From assembly GCF_902364025.1 (NCBI RefSeq), contig NZ_CABJCG010000008.1, forward strand, positions 124,001 through 188,000: a stretch of DNA of 64,000 nt. Reading direction: 5' to 3'. The notes under the pieces are model-generated. The model had not been told where the DNA came from and searched no databases. It was given only the letters and a program-made list of their open reading frames with translations. The translations under genes were made by a program, and so were the position numbers. Source of the DNA: Enterocloster lavalensis (lineage in GTDB: Bacteria; Bacillota; Clostridia; Lachnospirales; Lachnospiraceae). Positions 35,805 to 44,467 of the stretch are shown here, one piece after another. How positions within the stretch are numbered: position 1 is the first letter of the stretch; each line of letters begins with the position of its first letter.

Positions 35805-38108
35805 TTATTCCTTATAAAAATTGATCAGGCTTCCCGTCAGCAGCACCTTCTTCTCCGCCTCCGTCACGCCCTTAAGCTCCAGTTCCATTTTCCGCGTACT
35901 TCTATCGGTTCCGATCACCGTGGCCTCCACCGCGGTCTTTCCCGCCTCCACTGCGCTGCGGATGCCCGGAAGGTAGACATACTCTCCCACCGCCAGGCTG
36001 GTCTCCGGCTCAGGGCTGGTAAAAGGCAGAATCCCCCAGTTCACGCAGTTGCTGCGGTAGCGCTTGGTGGCGTACTCAATACAGATATTGGCCAGCCCAC
36101 CCAACACTTTCTGGCAGCTGGCGGCGTACTCCCGGGCGGAGCCGTCGCCGGGGCGTTTGGCGTAAAGCACGGTGCCGATTCCGGTGGTCTGCATAAGTTC
36201 CTCCACCGGCGCGTCCACGCCCGCGCACTTAAGCACCTGATAGAATTCCGCCGCCTTCTCCCCGTCGCCGTTCAAACGGGCTTTCTCGTAAACCTGCGCG
36301 GCCTTGGCATTTCCCACATAAGCCGGGTCCTTGCGGATCAGGGTGTACTCCGAAATCTTGTAGGGATTTGAGCGGTGGGAGGCCGTCTCCCCGGAGGGAA
36401 TCAGCTCGTCGGTGGTGGTCACCTCGTCACGGATCACGCTGGCCACCTTTAACAGCAGGTTTTCAGTCAGCCTGGACATCTCCGGCCAGTCCTTGATGGA
36501 GGGACCGTACACGATCTCCGTCTCCGGCTTCGCCTTTCCAAAACCGTTGTAAACAATATTTTCATAGATCTTTCCATTAAAATGGTACTCCGGAATCGCA
36601 GGTTCCACCGGGCACGTCTCCGCCGAAGTCAGGTATCCCCCGTTAAAAGCGGTGGCCGCAATGGAGCGGGAATCCATCAGTGCCACGGACGCGATCTGTC
36701 CGGTGGCCGGATTGGAGCCCTCCCGGTTTGGGAAGTTGCGGGTGCTGTGGCGGATACAGAAATCGTTGTTGCCTGGGGCGTCGGAAGCGCCGAAGCAGGG
36801 GCCGCAGAATGCGGTTTTCACCCGCGCGCCGTAGCCCATCAGGTCGTTGAGCACGCCGGCCCGGTTCAGCTCGTACATAATCGGCTGGGAAGCCGGATAA
36901 ATGTTGAGCGGGAAGGTTCCCAGTCCGTTGTCCAGCTTTCTGGCAATCTGATCCACGGCGCAGATATTTTCAAAGGATCCCGCCGCGCAGCCCGCGATGG
37001 CCGCCTGGTCCACCTTGATTTTCCCATCCACGATCTTGGACCTTAAGTCCAGCCGGATATCCGGGTTGTTCTCAAATACCTTCCCAGCCTCCGCCTCCAC
37101 CAGTCCCAGATAATATTCCGGGTCCGCGATCACATCCGCCAGGGGATAGGCGTTGCTGGGGTGGAAGGGCAGGGCGATCATGGGTACGACGGCGTCCAGA
37201 TTGACCTCCACCACACCGTCGTACAGGGCGGCATTTCCGGGCTCCATTTTCCGGTATCCTTCCGGCCGGTTATGGATCTCAAAATACTCCCTGGTGCGCT
37301 CATCCGTGGCCCAGATGGAGGACAGGCAGGCGGATTCGGTGGTCATGGTATCAATGCCGTTGCGGAAATCCATGGACAAGGACTTTAATCCCGGGCCGAC
37401 AAACTCCAACACCTTGTTTTTCACAAAATTATTCCGGAACACCTTACCGATGATGCTCAGCGCCACGTCCATTGGCCCCACCCAAGGCTTGGGGGCGCCG
37501 GTCAGAAACACCGCGATCACCTCCGGGTAATCGATCTCATAATATTTTCCCAGCATGGCCTTGGCCAGCTCCGGGCCGCCCTCGCCGATGGACAGGGAAC
37601 CCTGGGTGCCGTAGCGGGTGTGGGAGTCGGACACGATAGACATATCCCCGGAATTAATGATCATTTCCCGCATGTACTGGTGAATCACCGCCTCGTGGGG
37701 CGGCACGAAAATGCCGCCGGACTTCTTGCAGGCAGATTCCGCATATTTATGCACATCCGTATTGATGGTTCCGCCCACCGCTCCCAGACAGTTGTGGCAG
37801 TTGGTGAACACGCACGGCATGGGGAACTCCTTCAGCCCGCTGGCGTAAGCAGTCTGTAAAATACCCACGTAGGTATTGTCATAGACGCCCATGGAGTCAA
37901 AGCGGATCTGTAAATGCTCCATGCTGCCGGAATGGTTGTGGTTTTCCAGAACCTTCCAGGTCAGCGTCTGCTTCCTTCCCTCTTCCGGGGGGAGCGCCGT
38001 AGAATCCGCCCACAGCGCCTGCTCTGCCGCAGTTTTCTCCACCCCGTCCGCGGATACGATGCGCTCATTATTCAAAATATAATGCTTACCTTTATGTAAT
38101 GTAATCAT
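35805..38108 (-). CDS. Aconitase-superfamily hydratase (YbhJ-like)
   Basis: A 767-residue member of the aconitase family. It has the segments HNHSGSMEHLQIRFDS, IVSDSHTRYGTQGSLSIGEGG, TTESACLSS and TAFCGPCFGASDAPGN, the latter holding the cysteine pair for the [4Fe-4S] cluster. Substrate-binding arginines are suggested by HSTRNFPNREGS. The C-terminal swivel domain contains YRSNCVNWGILPF. Neighbours (PrpF, carrier, lactonase, LysR) parallel the E. coli ybhD-H-I-J/pgl region. It likely hydrates a tricarboxylate other than citrate. Confidence 0.88.
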   Translation of the reverse strand: MITLHKGKHYILNNERIVSADGVEKTAAEQALWADSTALPPEEGRKQTLTWKVLENHNHSGSMEHLQIRFDSMGVYDNTYVGILQTAYASGLKEFPMPCVFTNCHNCLGAVGGTINTDVHKYAESACKKSGGIFVPPHEAVIHQYMREMIINSGDMSIVSDSHTRYGTQGSLSIGEGGPELAKAMLGKYYEIDYPEVIAVFLTGAPKPWVGPMDVALSIIGKVFRNNFVKNKVLEFVGPGLKSLSMDFRNGIDTMTTESACLSSIWATDERTREYFEIHNRPEGYRKMEPGNAALYDGVVEVNLDAVVPMIALPFHPSNAYPLADVIADPEYYLGLVEAEAGKVFENNPDIRLDLRSKIVDGKIKVDQAAIAGCAAGSFENICAVDQIARKLDNGLGTFPLNIYPASQPIMYELNRAGVLNDLMGYGARVKTAFCGPCFGASDAPGNNDFCIRHSTRNFPNREGSNPATGQIASVALMDSRSIAATAFNGGYLTSAETCPVEPAIPEYHFNGKIYENIVYNGFGKAKPETEIVYGPSIKDWPEMSRLTENLLLKVASVIRDEVTTTDELIPSGETASHRSNPYKISEYTLIRKDPAYVGNAKAAQVYEKARLNGDGEKAAEFYQVLKCAGVDAPVEELMQTTGIGTVLYAKRPGDGSAREYAASCQKVLGGLANICIEYATKRYRSNCVNWGILPFTSPEPETSLAVGEYVYLPGIRSAVEAGKTAVEATVIGTDRSTRKMELELKGVTEAEKKVLLTGSLINFYKE

Positions 38109-38126
38109 GTTTGCCTCCTGAATCTT

Positions 38127-39179
38127 CTATTTATCCATAAACACCACGCACACCGGGCTTTCCGTCCCGATGACCGTGCCGCTCTCCTTCAAAGTGCCGT
38201 CCGCCTCGTCGATGTCAAAGAACTGGATCGAATCGCTGAGCTCATTGGCGGCCAGAAGCTGCCGTCCATCCGGGTCCACCGTGATAAACCGGGGCTGTTC
38301 CCCACAGGTCCTGATATTCTGCACCACGTGCATTTTCCCGTTTTCCTGGTCCAGGCTCAGCACCGTCACGCTGTCGTGCCTGCGGTTGGAAATGTAGAGG
38401 AAGCGGCCGGACGGCTCCATGTCGATGGCGCTGGCCCATCCGTCCCCGGTAAAGTCCTCGGGCAGCACGGAGACGATCTGTCTGGGGTTCAAAATCCCGT
38501 TTTCAGCGTCAAACTCATAGAGCTGGGCCGTGCTGTCCTTCTCGTTAACCCCATAACAGAACCGGTTATTGGGATGGAACACGCAGTGCCTTGGCTCCGC
38601 GCCGCTTCTGGACCTCACATGGGACACCTCCGTGATGGCGCCCCCCTCCGAATCGATGCGAAACACCGTGATCTTTCCCACGCCCTGGAGCCGTCCCTGG
38701 GAGGGAACCAGCAGCCATCGTCCGGTGCGGTCCTGTGCAACCTGATGGGGATGGGAAATGTAACCCGGCCCGCCGTTTCCGGAAATAAACTCCAATTCCT
38801 TGATCCGGTCTAAGGAGCCGTCCTCACGCACTGGAATCACAGACACGCCGCCGGTCTGAAGATTTGCCACAAACAGCCATTTCCCCGTGTGGTCCAGCGA
38901 CAGATGAACCGGATTGGTGCCGTGGGTGCCCACGGTATTTAAGTATGCCAGCGTGCCGTCCTCGGCCACCCGGCAGGCGCTCACCTGGCTGAAATCCCCG
39001 TGAACCGCGTACAGCGTTTTCCCCTGCCGGTCCAAACACAGGTAGGACGGGTTCACCATGCCTTCCAAAATCTGCACCGGCTCCCAGCCGTTTTCCGTCA
39101 CACGGTATACGCTGATTCCTTTTCCCCTGGCTCCCCGCTCCTTGGTGGTGCGGCAGCCCACATATGCAAAACGATTCAT
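38127..39179 (-). CDS. Lactonase-family seven-bladed beta-propeller (Pgl-like)
   Basis: A 350-residue propeller of the 6-phosphogluconolactonase/carboxy-cis,cis-muconate cyclase family. It has NPSYLCLDRQGKTLYAVHGD, NPVHLSLDHTGKWLFVANL, GPGYISHPHQV and PRHCVFHPNNRFCYGVNE. The start at 39179 is supported by AAAGGAGG directly upstream. In E. coli, pgl (YbhE) is near a comparable hydratase cluster. Here it probably opens a lactone of the same pathway, but a 6-phosphogluconolactonase role cannot be excluded. Confidence 0.87.
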   Translation of the reverse strand: MNRFAYVGCRTTKERGARGKGISVYRVTENGWEPVQILEGMVNPSYLCLDRQGKTLYAVHGDFSQVSACRVAEDGTLAYLNTVGTHGTNPVHLSLDHTGKWLFVANLQTGGVSVIPVREDGSLDRIKELEFISGNGGPGYISHPHQVAQDRTGRWLLVPSQGRLQGVGKITVFRIDSEGGAITEVSHVRSRSGAEPRHCVFHPNNRFCYGVNEKDSTAQLYEFDAENGILNPRQIVSVLPEDFTGDGWASAIDMEPSGRFLYISNRRHDSVTVLSLDQENGKMHVVQNIRTCGEQPRFITVDPDGRQLLAANELSDSIQFFDIDEADGTLKESGTVIGTESPVCVVFMDK

Positions 39180-39192
39180 AAAAATACCTCCT

Positions 39193-40527
39193 TTATCCCA
39201 AAAATCCCAAAACGCCAACCAACGTCAACACAAATACAATGCACACCACCGCTGCTGACAGGCCAAAAAGCTGCCCGAAAAGCTTCTGCTGGGTCTTGTC
39301 GTCGCAGCCCGTCTCCTGGGTGTAACTGGCCATAATCAGGCTGCCGCCGGTGGACAGCGGACTGATTCCGGCCACCGTGGCGCTGCACACGATTGCCACC
39401 ACCATCTGCAAAACAGAAGCGCCGCCCACTTGCCCGGCGATATCCGGCACAGCGGGGATCAGGGTGGGGAATACCACACCGTTGGCGCTGGAGAACCAGG
39501 ACATGATACCGCCGGTGACACCCATCAGGGGAGCCGCGGTCCTGGCGGACATGAAGGAGGCCAGGATATCCGACAGCAGATCGATACCTCCCATTTTCTG
39601 GGTAATATTCATCAGCACATTTACGCCGGAAATCAGGATCAGCACGTTCCAGGGAATCATTTTGATGGCCTTTTTCTCATCCGCAGCGCCCAGCAGCATC
39701 AGAATCAGGGAGAGCGTCAGGCAGACCAGGCCCACATCGTAGGAGAATCCCACCACCAGCACGACCATTACCAAAAGGGCTGCCAGACTGACGGACTGAT
39801 GCCGGTTCAGACCGCCGGATGATTTCCCGGCCGCGGACGCTCCCGCAGAGGCTTTGCCGCGTTTTCCCGCTGCGCCGCTCGCTTCCGCCGCCGAATCTAT
39901 GCCGCTGTTTTCCCCGGCGGCCGCTCTGCGGATCTTATAGCCGCCCAACGCCACGTAGGTGGCGGCGGCACAGATAAAGTTTGCGATGGAAACGCCCAGG
40001 AACACCTTCATCCCCATACCGCCGATCTCCATCTCCGCCAGCAGATCCTCCACAATGATTCCCGTCAGGGCAATGGGGGATGCGGTGCCGCCCACTGCGC
40101 CCAGGATCGCCATACTGCCCATGAGCACGGGGCTGACCTCCATCTGAACCGCCAGGGACACAGCGAAGAGCACAGTCACGGACTGCACGCTGATTGCGCC
40201 GGGTCCGGCCGCCGAGAGGCCGAAACTTACCAGATAGACGATGATGGGAACCAGAAAGGTATTTTTCCCACACAGGCTGATCAGCTTCTGGGAGACCTTT
40301 TCAAGGGTTCCGTTCTGCTGCAGCAGGCTGAAAAACAGCATGGTGCCCAACAAAGTAGCGAACAGCTTGTAGGGAAATCCCTTGTAAATGTCGCCGCTGG
40401 AAATTCCCCCGATTGTGCCCAGCACCAGGGCCAGACCCAGACATACGATTCCCACGTTCATTTTCTTTACAAATCCCAATACGATTGCCCCGACCAGACA
40501 GGCCAGCGCCAAAACCTGCAATGCCAT
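39193..40527 (-). CDS. Dicarboxylate/tricarboxylate carrier (MatC/ion-transporter superfamily)
   Basis: A 444-residue membrane protein with about eleven hydrophobic helices. The N-terminal half resembles MatC-type dicarboxylate carriers (VGIVCLGLALVLGTIGGISSGDIYKGFP), with a central cytoplasmic low-complexity linker (about residues 205-245, rich in Ala/Gly/Ser/Lys). The second half has LISGVNVLMNITQKMGGIDLLSDIL and AGISPLSTGGSLIM. It lies between the lactonase and PrpF genes and likely imports the substrate of the pathway. Specificity is inferred from context. Confidence 0.85.
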   Translation of the reverse strand: MALQVLALACLVGAIVLGFVKKMNVGIVCLGLALVLGTIGGISSGDIYKGFPYKLFATLLGTMLFFSLLQQNGTLEKVSQKLISLCGKNTFLVPIIVYLVSFGLSAAGPGAISVQSVTVLFAVSLAVQMEVSPVLMGSMAILGAVGGTASPIALTGIIVEDLLAEMEIGGMGMKVFLGVSIANFICAAATYVALGGYKIRRAAAGENSGIDSAAEASGAAGKRGKASAGASAAGKSSGGLNRHQSVSLAALLVMVVLVVGFSYDVGLVCLTLSLILMLLGAADEKKAIKMIPWNVLILISGVNVLMNITQKMGGIDLLSDILASFMSARTAAPLMGVTGGIMSWFSSANGVVFPTLIPAVPDIAGQVGGASVLQMVVAIVCSATVAGISPLSTGGSLIMASYTQETGCDDKTQQKLFGQLFGLSAAVVCIVFVLTLVGVLGFLG

Positions 40528-40627
40528 AAGTATTTCCTCCTAAGATTATTTGATTGGCAGCGAGGGCGCCAGGCGGGCGGCACCGCGTCCGCAGTCCGCA
40601 GCCGGCTCCCCTCACCGTTTTCTCCCC

Positions 40628-41752
40628 CTATTCCCTGATATACACGTATCCGTCCATAATTCTGCGGGCTGTCCGGGTCACGCCGCCCTTCAGCACGTTT
40701 TCCCCATCCATCTTGACGTCCACGTCCGTGATCCCGCTGGAGTGCCCCAGACGCACCACGTCCGCGCCCTTGTTGTTCACCGCAATCTCACTGACAATGG
40801 TTCCTGCGATCCGGGCCGCCGATCCGGTTCCCACCGCAACGGTCATGGGGTATGCCTTGTGCAGTGCTCCCACTGAGACCGCCCGGACACAGATATCCAT
40901 ATCCTCCGCCTTCACCTGATTGCCGTCCATGTCCACGTAGTCCTGAGGGGCGGAAACGATGGAAACCTTGGGGGCGGAGGTGGATTTCGTCCTGGCTTCC
41001 TCCCAATTCTCCACAAACCCGCATTTCACGGCCGCCATGCCGCGGATGCGCTCGATATGCTCCATCACGTCCTTGTTCTGGTTCAGCTCCACCAGCTCCG
41101 TGCCCTTGATTCCCAGGTCCGAGGCCTTGATAAACACCATGGGATTGGAGCAGTCCAGCACCGTCACCTCCGCCGGACCGTAACCCGGCACGTCGAAAAT
41201 CTCCTTTTTCTGCCCTGTTGGGAACAGCTTGCCCGTCCTGGAACCGGCCGGATCCTCAAAATACATATCGATGCGGGATCCGGTTCCGGGAACCCCCTTA
41301 ATCACCTCGTCGCCGTGCACCATGGCGCGCCCGTTCTCCACCCGCACATGCTCCTCAATGATCTTGTTGGTATTGGTGTTGAGAATCCGCACCACGGTAA
41401 TTGGCTCCACCGCGGGAACCAGGCCCTCGTCGATGGCAAATGGCCCCACCGCGGAGGAAATATTGCCGCAGTTGGCGCTTCCGTCCACCCGCGGAATCAC
41501 GATATCCACTTGGCGGAAGGTGTAATTCACATCCACATCCTGGCAGTCCGAGGGGGAAATCACAGCGATTTTGCTGGTGGATGAGACGGTTCCGCCCATG
41601 CCGTCGATCTGCTTCACATCCGGCGTGCCCATCACCTTCAGGAAAATTTCATCCCACCCGCTCTTGTCCTCCGGCAGGTCCTTCTCGTGAAAAAATACGG
41701 CTTTACTGGTACCGCCGCGCATATACACACAGGGATATTTCTTCATATACAT
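40628..41752 (-). CDS. PrpF-family isomerase (methylaconitate/methylitaconate type)
   Basis: A 374-residue PrpF-like protein. The start region YMRGGTSKAVFF, the MGGTVSSTSKIAVISPS segment and the conserved cysteine in SANCGNISSAVGPFA are family hallmarks. PrpF proteins catalyse double-bond isomerisation of aconitate-like compounds (2-methylaconitate, 3-methylitaconate, oxalomesaconate). The ATG at 41752 has GGAGGAA upstream. It is the first gene of the operon and diverges from a LysR gene. Confidence 0.9.
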   Translation of the reverse strand: MYMKKYPCVYMRGGTSKAVFFHEKDLPEDKSGWDEIFLKVMGTPDVKQIDGMGGTVSSTSKIAVISPSDCQDVDVNYTFRQVDIVIPRVDGSANCGNISSAVGPFAIDEGLVPAVEPITVVRILNTNTNKIIEEHVRVENGRAMVHGDEVIKGVPGTGSRIDMYFEDPAGSRTGKLFPTGQKKEIFDVPGYGPAEVTVLDCSNPMVFIKASDLGIKGTELVELNQNKDVMEHIERIRGMAAVKCGFVENWEEARTKSTSAPKVSIVSAPQDYVDMDGNQVKAEDMDICVRAVSVGALHKAYPMTVAVGTGSAARIAGTIVSEIAVNNKGADVVRLGHSSGITDVDVKMDGENVLKGGVTRTARRIMDGYVYIRE

Positions 41753-41786
41753 TGTAAAATTCCTCCGTTCCTCTTTTGATAATCCC

Positions 41787-41854
41787 AGTATAAGGCTTGA
41801 TTTCCATTCTGTAAAATTGTATAATTTCATTAAATTTCATTCCAAACAGGAATG
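41787..41854. promoter_or_regulatory. Overlapping divergent promoters and candidate LysR operator
   Basis: Minus-strand promoter for prpF: TTTACA (41810-41815), 17 bases, TATACT (41787-41792). Plus-strand promoter for the LysR gene: TTGATT (41797-41802), 17 bases, TATAAT (41820-41825). The two overlap. A palindrome CATTCC-aaaca-GGAATG (41838-41854) lies just downstream of the LysR promoter and could be the regulator's binding site, consistent with autorepression and divergent activation. Confidence 0.75.
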
Positions 41855-41929
41855 TTAAATGTCAAAGCAAGGACAGGACGGCAGATTGTACGGACTGCTG
41901 CAATTTATGAATGAAACGGGGGATCGCAT

Positions 41930-42835
41930 TTGGACGAAAAAGATTGTGAACTCATTGAAATGTTATGGGAAACCAGGAATATCACCAAGGCGGCGGAACG
42001 GCTTTTCACCACCCAGTCCGCCCTGACGAAGCGTATCCAGAAACTGGAAGAAGAATTGGGCTGCGAGCTGTTTATCCGCTCCCGCAAGGGAGTTCTGTTC
42101 ACCCCGGTGGCGGAGCGCATCCTGCCCTATGTCTGGCAGGTATCCGATTCCATGGACCGAATCCGCAGCCAGGTGGCCATTTACCGGAAGGAGGTGGCGG
42201 GCACGCTGAAGCTGGGCGTATCCATCAACTTCGCCCGTTACCGCCTGGCAGACGTGTTGAAGGGCTTCATGGACCAGTACCCCAACGTGGACATCCATGT
42301 GAGCACCATGCAGAGCACCAACCTTTACCAGAGCCTGGTCAAAAATGAGATAAGCATCGCCATTGTCCGCGGCAGCTTCAAGTGGAACGAGGGTATGGTA
42401 ACGCTCTCCGAGGAGCCGGTCTGTCTGGTAACCGCCAGAGAGCACGCGGGTGAACCCTTAAACAGCTACCCTTACATCGGGCGGCACACCGACGCTGGAT
42501 TCTACGACAAAATCCAGCTCTGGCGGGCGGAAAACGGCTGTCAGGAGAGCCGCACCAACCTTTGGGTGGACGACATCGGCAGTTGTCTGGAGATGGTCTC
42601 CCGGGGCATCGGCTGGTCCATCCTGCCGGAAATCTGCTTAAAGCAGTTCGACGGCCAGATCACACCGCTGTATTTCAAGGATGGAACGCCCTTCACCCGT
42701 TCCTCCCACATCTTGTACAAACACGACTATTTTGAGCTGCCCCAGGTCAAAAAATTTATTCAGGAGGTACTGGCCCGGGAGTATTTCATGGGGGAGCGCA
42801 CGCAGGAGGCCGCAGATGAATTACACCATACGTGA
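41930..42835 (+). CDS. LysR-family transcription regulator
   Basis: A 301-residue LysR regulator. The N-terminal winged helix contains ITKAAERLFTTQSALTKRIQKLEEELGCELFIRS and the rest is the periplasmic-binding-like effector domain (GTLKLGVSINFARYRLADVLKGF). The start appears to be TTG at 41930 with GGGGGA upstream. It is divergent from the prpF operon, which it most likely regulates in response to a carboxylate. Confidence 0.92.
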   Translation: MDEKDCELIEMLWETRNITKAAERLFTTQSALTKRIQKLEEELGCELFIRSRKGVLFTPVAERILPYVWQVSDSMDRIRSQVAIYRKEVAGTLKLGVSINFARYRLADVLKGFMDQYPNVDIHVSTMQSTNLYQSLVKNEISIAIVRGSFKWNEGMVTLSEEPVCLVTAREHAGEPLNSYPYIGRHTDAGFYDKIQLWRAENGCQESRTNLWVDDIGSCLEMVSRGIGWSILPEICLKQFDGQITPLYFKDGTPFTRSSHILYKHDYFELPQVKKFIQEVLAREYFMGERTQEAADELHHT

Positions 42836-43325
42836 AATCAAAACTTCTGAATACCCATTGCTGGACGATTTTCTATACGAAGCGATTTACATTCCAAAGG
42901 GCGCCGCCCCTCCGCCCCGGTCCATCCTCACCGCCCCTGAATTGCAGGTCTACACCCGCCGCTTCGGGGAGTCGGCCGATGACAAGTGCCTGGTGGCGGA
43001 AGTCGGCGGAACCATCGTGGGCGCGGTCTGGACCCGCATCATGGATGACTACGGGCATATCGACGATCACACGCCGTCCCTGGCGATCTCACTTTACAAG
43101 GAGTACCGGGGAAATGGAATCGGCGCCGCAATGATGAAGGCCATGCTGGACTTGCTGAAAAAAAGCGGTTACCGGCGCGTTTCCCTCTCTGTGCAGAAAG
43201 AAAACTTCGCGGTGAATTTGTATCGGAAGGTGGGATTTGAGATCGCTGCGGATCACGGAGAAGAATATATCATGGTGTGCGATTTAATAGCGCTGCCAGA
43301 ATCAGAAAGCGAATCGATTATGTAG
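42816..43325 (+). CDS. GNAT-family N-acetyltransferase
   Basis: A 169-residue GNAT protein. The acetyl-CoA-binding loop is seen as YKEYRGNGIGAAMMKAML (Q/RxxGxG/A-type), with SVQKENFAVNLYRKVGFE after it. The ATG at 42816 overlaps the end of the LysR gene by 20 bp and has GGAGG upstream. Its stop codon lies inside the first copy of the toxin-antitoxin repeat (from 43319), so the end of the gene and the repeat boundary coincide. Substrate unknown. Confidence 0.88.
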   Translation: MNYTIREIKTSEYPLLDDFLYEAIYIPKGAAPPPRSILTAPELQVYTRRFGESADDKCLVAEVGGTIVGAVWTRIMDDYGHIDDHTPSLAISLYKEYRGNGIGAAMMKAMLDLLKKSGYRRVSLSVQKENFAVNLYRKVGFEIAADHGEEYIMVCDLIALPESESESIM

Positions 43326-43344
43326 ATTAATCCGCCCGGGGCCC

Positions 43345-43374
43345 TTGTCTGTCCCGGGCGTTTTTTGATATACT
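43345..43374 (+). promoter_or_regulatory. Toxin promoter, copy 1
   Basis: TTGTCT (43345-43350), 18-base spacer, TATACT (43369-43374). The -35 to -10 region overlaps the 3' arm and U tract of the upstream terminator hairpin. The following leader carries GGAACAACCG ... GGTGTTGGCC. Confidence 0.7.
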
Positions 43375-43443
43375 TGAAATTGGAACAACCGTGTCACTGC
43401 AAGGTGTTGGCCTCCTACTCTACATAAGAGGGGAGGGATGCGT

Positions 43444-43527
43444 ATGTCTTTCAGTTTTCAGGACCTCATGGCCTTTGGACTGCTGCTCATCGCATTGCTT
43501 ACCTTTATTTTCAATAATCGTAAGTAG
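43444..43527 (+). CDS. Holin-like type I toxin, copy 1 (27 aa)
   Basis: A 27-residue hydrophobic peptide: a short polar N-terminus (MSFSFQD), a single membrane segment LMAFGLLLIALLTFIF, and a basic tail NNRK. This is the layout of the putative holin-like (Hol_Tox)/Fst-related type I toxins, which insert into the cell's own membrane. The ATG at 43444 is preceded by GGGGAGGGATGCGT; an ATG six bases upstream abuts the ribosome binding site and is less likely. The gene stands in a cassette with an antisense promoter. Confidence 0.82.
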   Translation: MSFSFQDLMAFGLLLIALLTFIFNNRK

Positions 43528-43557
43528 CGTTTTTCGGTAAAACCCCAAAAAAGGGGC

Positions 43558-43654
43558 AAAGAAAACCCACCCTTGTAAACTTAGCCGGTTTAAGGGTGGA
43601 TTTTCCACTTTTTCACTAGGCCAACCCCTTGTATGGGGCGGTTGTTCCTTTTAT
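43558..43654 (-). ncRNA. Predicted antitoxin RNA, copy 1
   Basis: A minus-strand promoter, TTGAAA (43684-43689), 17 bases, TATAAT (43661-43666), points back toward the toxin. The RNA would start near 43654 and end at the shared hairpin CCACCCTT/AAGGGTGG (43567-43574 with 43592-43599), which has U tracts on both strands. It overlaps the 3' end of the toxin mRNA. Ends are predicted, not observed. Confidence 0.65.
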
Positions 43655-43799
43655 ATGCTTATTATAACAATCCCGCGCAGATTTTTCAACCGTATTTTCT
43701 GCACAAATTCTATGCAAACGTTTAAACACTGAAACGCCTTGTCTCAGTCCCGACATATTGGCCGCGAACAAATTATGTAGATTAATTTACCCGGGACCA

Positions 43800-43828
43800 T
43801 TGTCCGCCCCGGGCGTTTTTGATATACT
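43800..43828 (+). promoter_or_regulatory. Toxin promoter, copy 2
   Basis: TTGTCC (43800-43805), 17-base spacer, TATACT (43823-43828), again overlapping the CCCGGG/CCCGGG hairpin with its U tract. Confidence 0.72.
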
Positions 43829-43897
43829 TGAAATTGGAACAACCGTGTCACTGCAAGGTGTTGGCCTCCTACTCTACATATGAGGGGAGGGATGCGT

Positions 43898-43981
43898 ATG
43901 TCTTACAGTTTTCAGGACCTGATGGCCTTTGGACTGTTTCTCATCGCATTGCTTACCTTTATTTTCAATAATCGTAAGTAA
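43898..43981 (+). CDS. Holin-like type I toxin, copy 2 (27 aa)
   Basis: A 27-residue peptide that differs from copy 1 at two positions (Tyr for Phe at residue 3, Phe for Leu at residue 14). The membrane segment and NNRK tail are unchanged, and the ribosome binding site GGGGAGGG is identical. Conservation of the peptide while the DNA just after the stop diverges supports selection for the protein. Confidence 0.82.
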   Translation: MSYSFQDLMAFGLFLIALLTFIFNNRK

Positions 43982-44010
43982 CGTTTTCGGTAACAGCCTG
44001 GAAACAGGCA

Positions 44011-44108
44011 AAGAAAAACCACCCTTGTATACTTTGGCGAGTTTAAGGGTGGATTTTCCATTTTCCTAAATTGGCCAACCCCTTGTATGGGGCGGTTGTT
44101 CCTTTTAT
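44011..44108 (-). ncRNA. Predicted antitoxin RNA, copy 2
   Basis: Promoter TTGAAA (44138-44143), 17 bases, TATAAT (44115-44120) on the minus strand. The transcript would run from about 44108 to the shared terminator CCACCCTT/AAGGGTGG (44019-44026 with 44045-44052). Confidence 0.65.
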
Positions 44109-44253
44109 ATGCTTATTATAACAATCCCGCGCAGATTTTTCAACCGTATTTTCTGCACAAATTCTATGCAAACATTTAAACACTGAAACGCCTTGTCTCA
44201 GTCTCGACATATTGGCCGCAAACAAATTATGTAGATTAATTTACCCGGGTCTC

Positions 44254-44282
44254 TTGTCCGCCCCGGACGTTTTTGATATACT
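44254..44282 (+). promoter_or_regulatory. Toxin promoter, copy 3
   Basis: TTGTCC (44254-44259), 17-base spacer, TATACT (44277-44282). Confidence 0.72.
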
Positions 44283-44351
44283 TGAAATTGGAACAACCGT
44301 GTCACTGCAAGGTGTTGGCCTCCTACTCTACATAAGAGGGGAGGGATGCGT

Positions 44352-44435
44352 ATGTCTTTCAGTTTTCAGGACCTGATGGCCTTTGGACTGCTGCTCATCG
44401 CATTGCTTACCTTTATTTTTAATAATCGTAAGTAA
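44352..44435 (+). CDS. Holin-like type I toxin, copy 3 (27 aa)
   Basis: A 27-residue peptide identical in sequence to copy 1, although several codons differ (for example the leucine codon at position 8 and the stop codon). It has the same GGGGAGGG ribosome binding site and leader. Synonymous differences again indicate that the peptide itself is under selection. Confidence 0.82.
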   Translation: MSFSFQDLMAFGLLLIALLTFIFNNRK

Positions 44436-44467
44436 CGTTTTTCTGCAATAACCTGTCTATAGATGCA

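Noticed and set aside
43420..43608. 62-codon minus-strand frame across toxin copy 1
   Set aside because: It runs antisense through the toxin and terminator, is not conserved in copies 2 and 3, and has no ribosome binding site.
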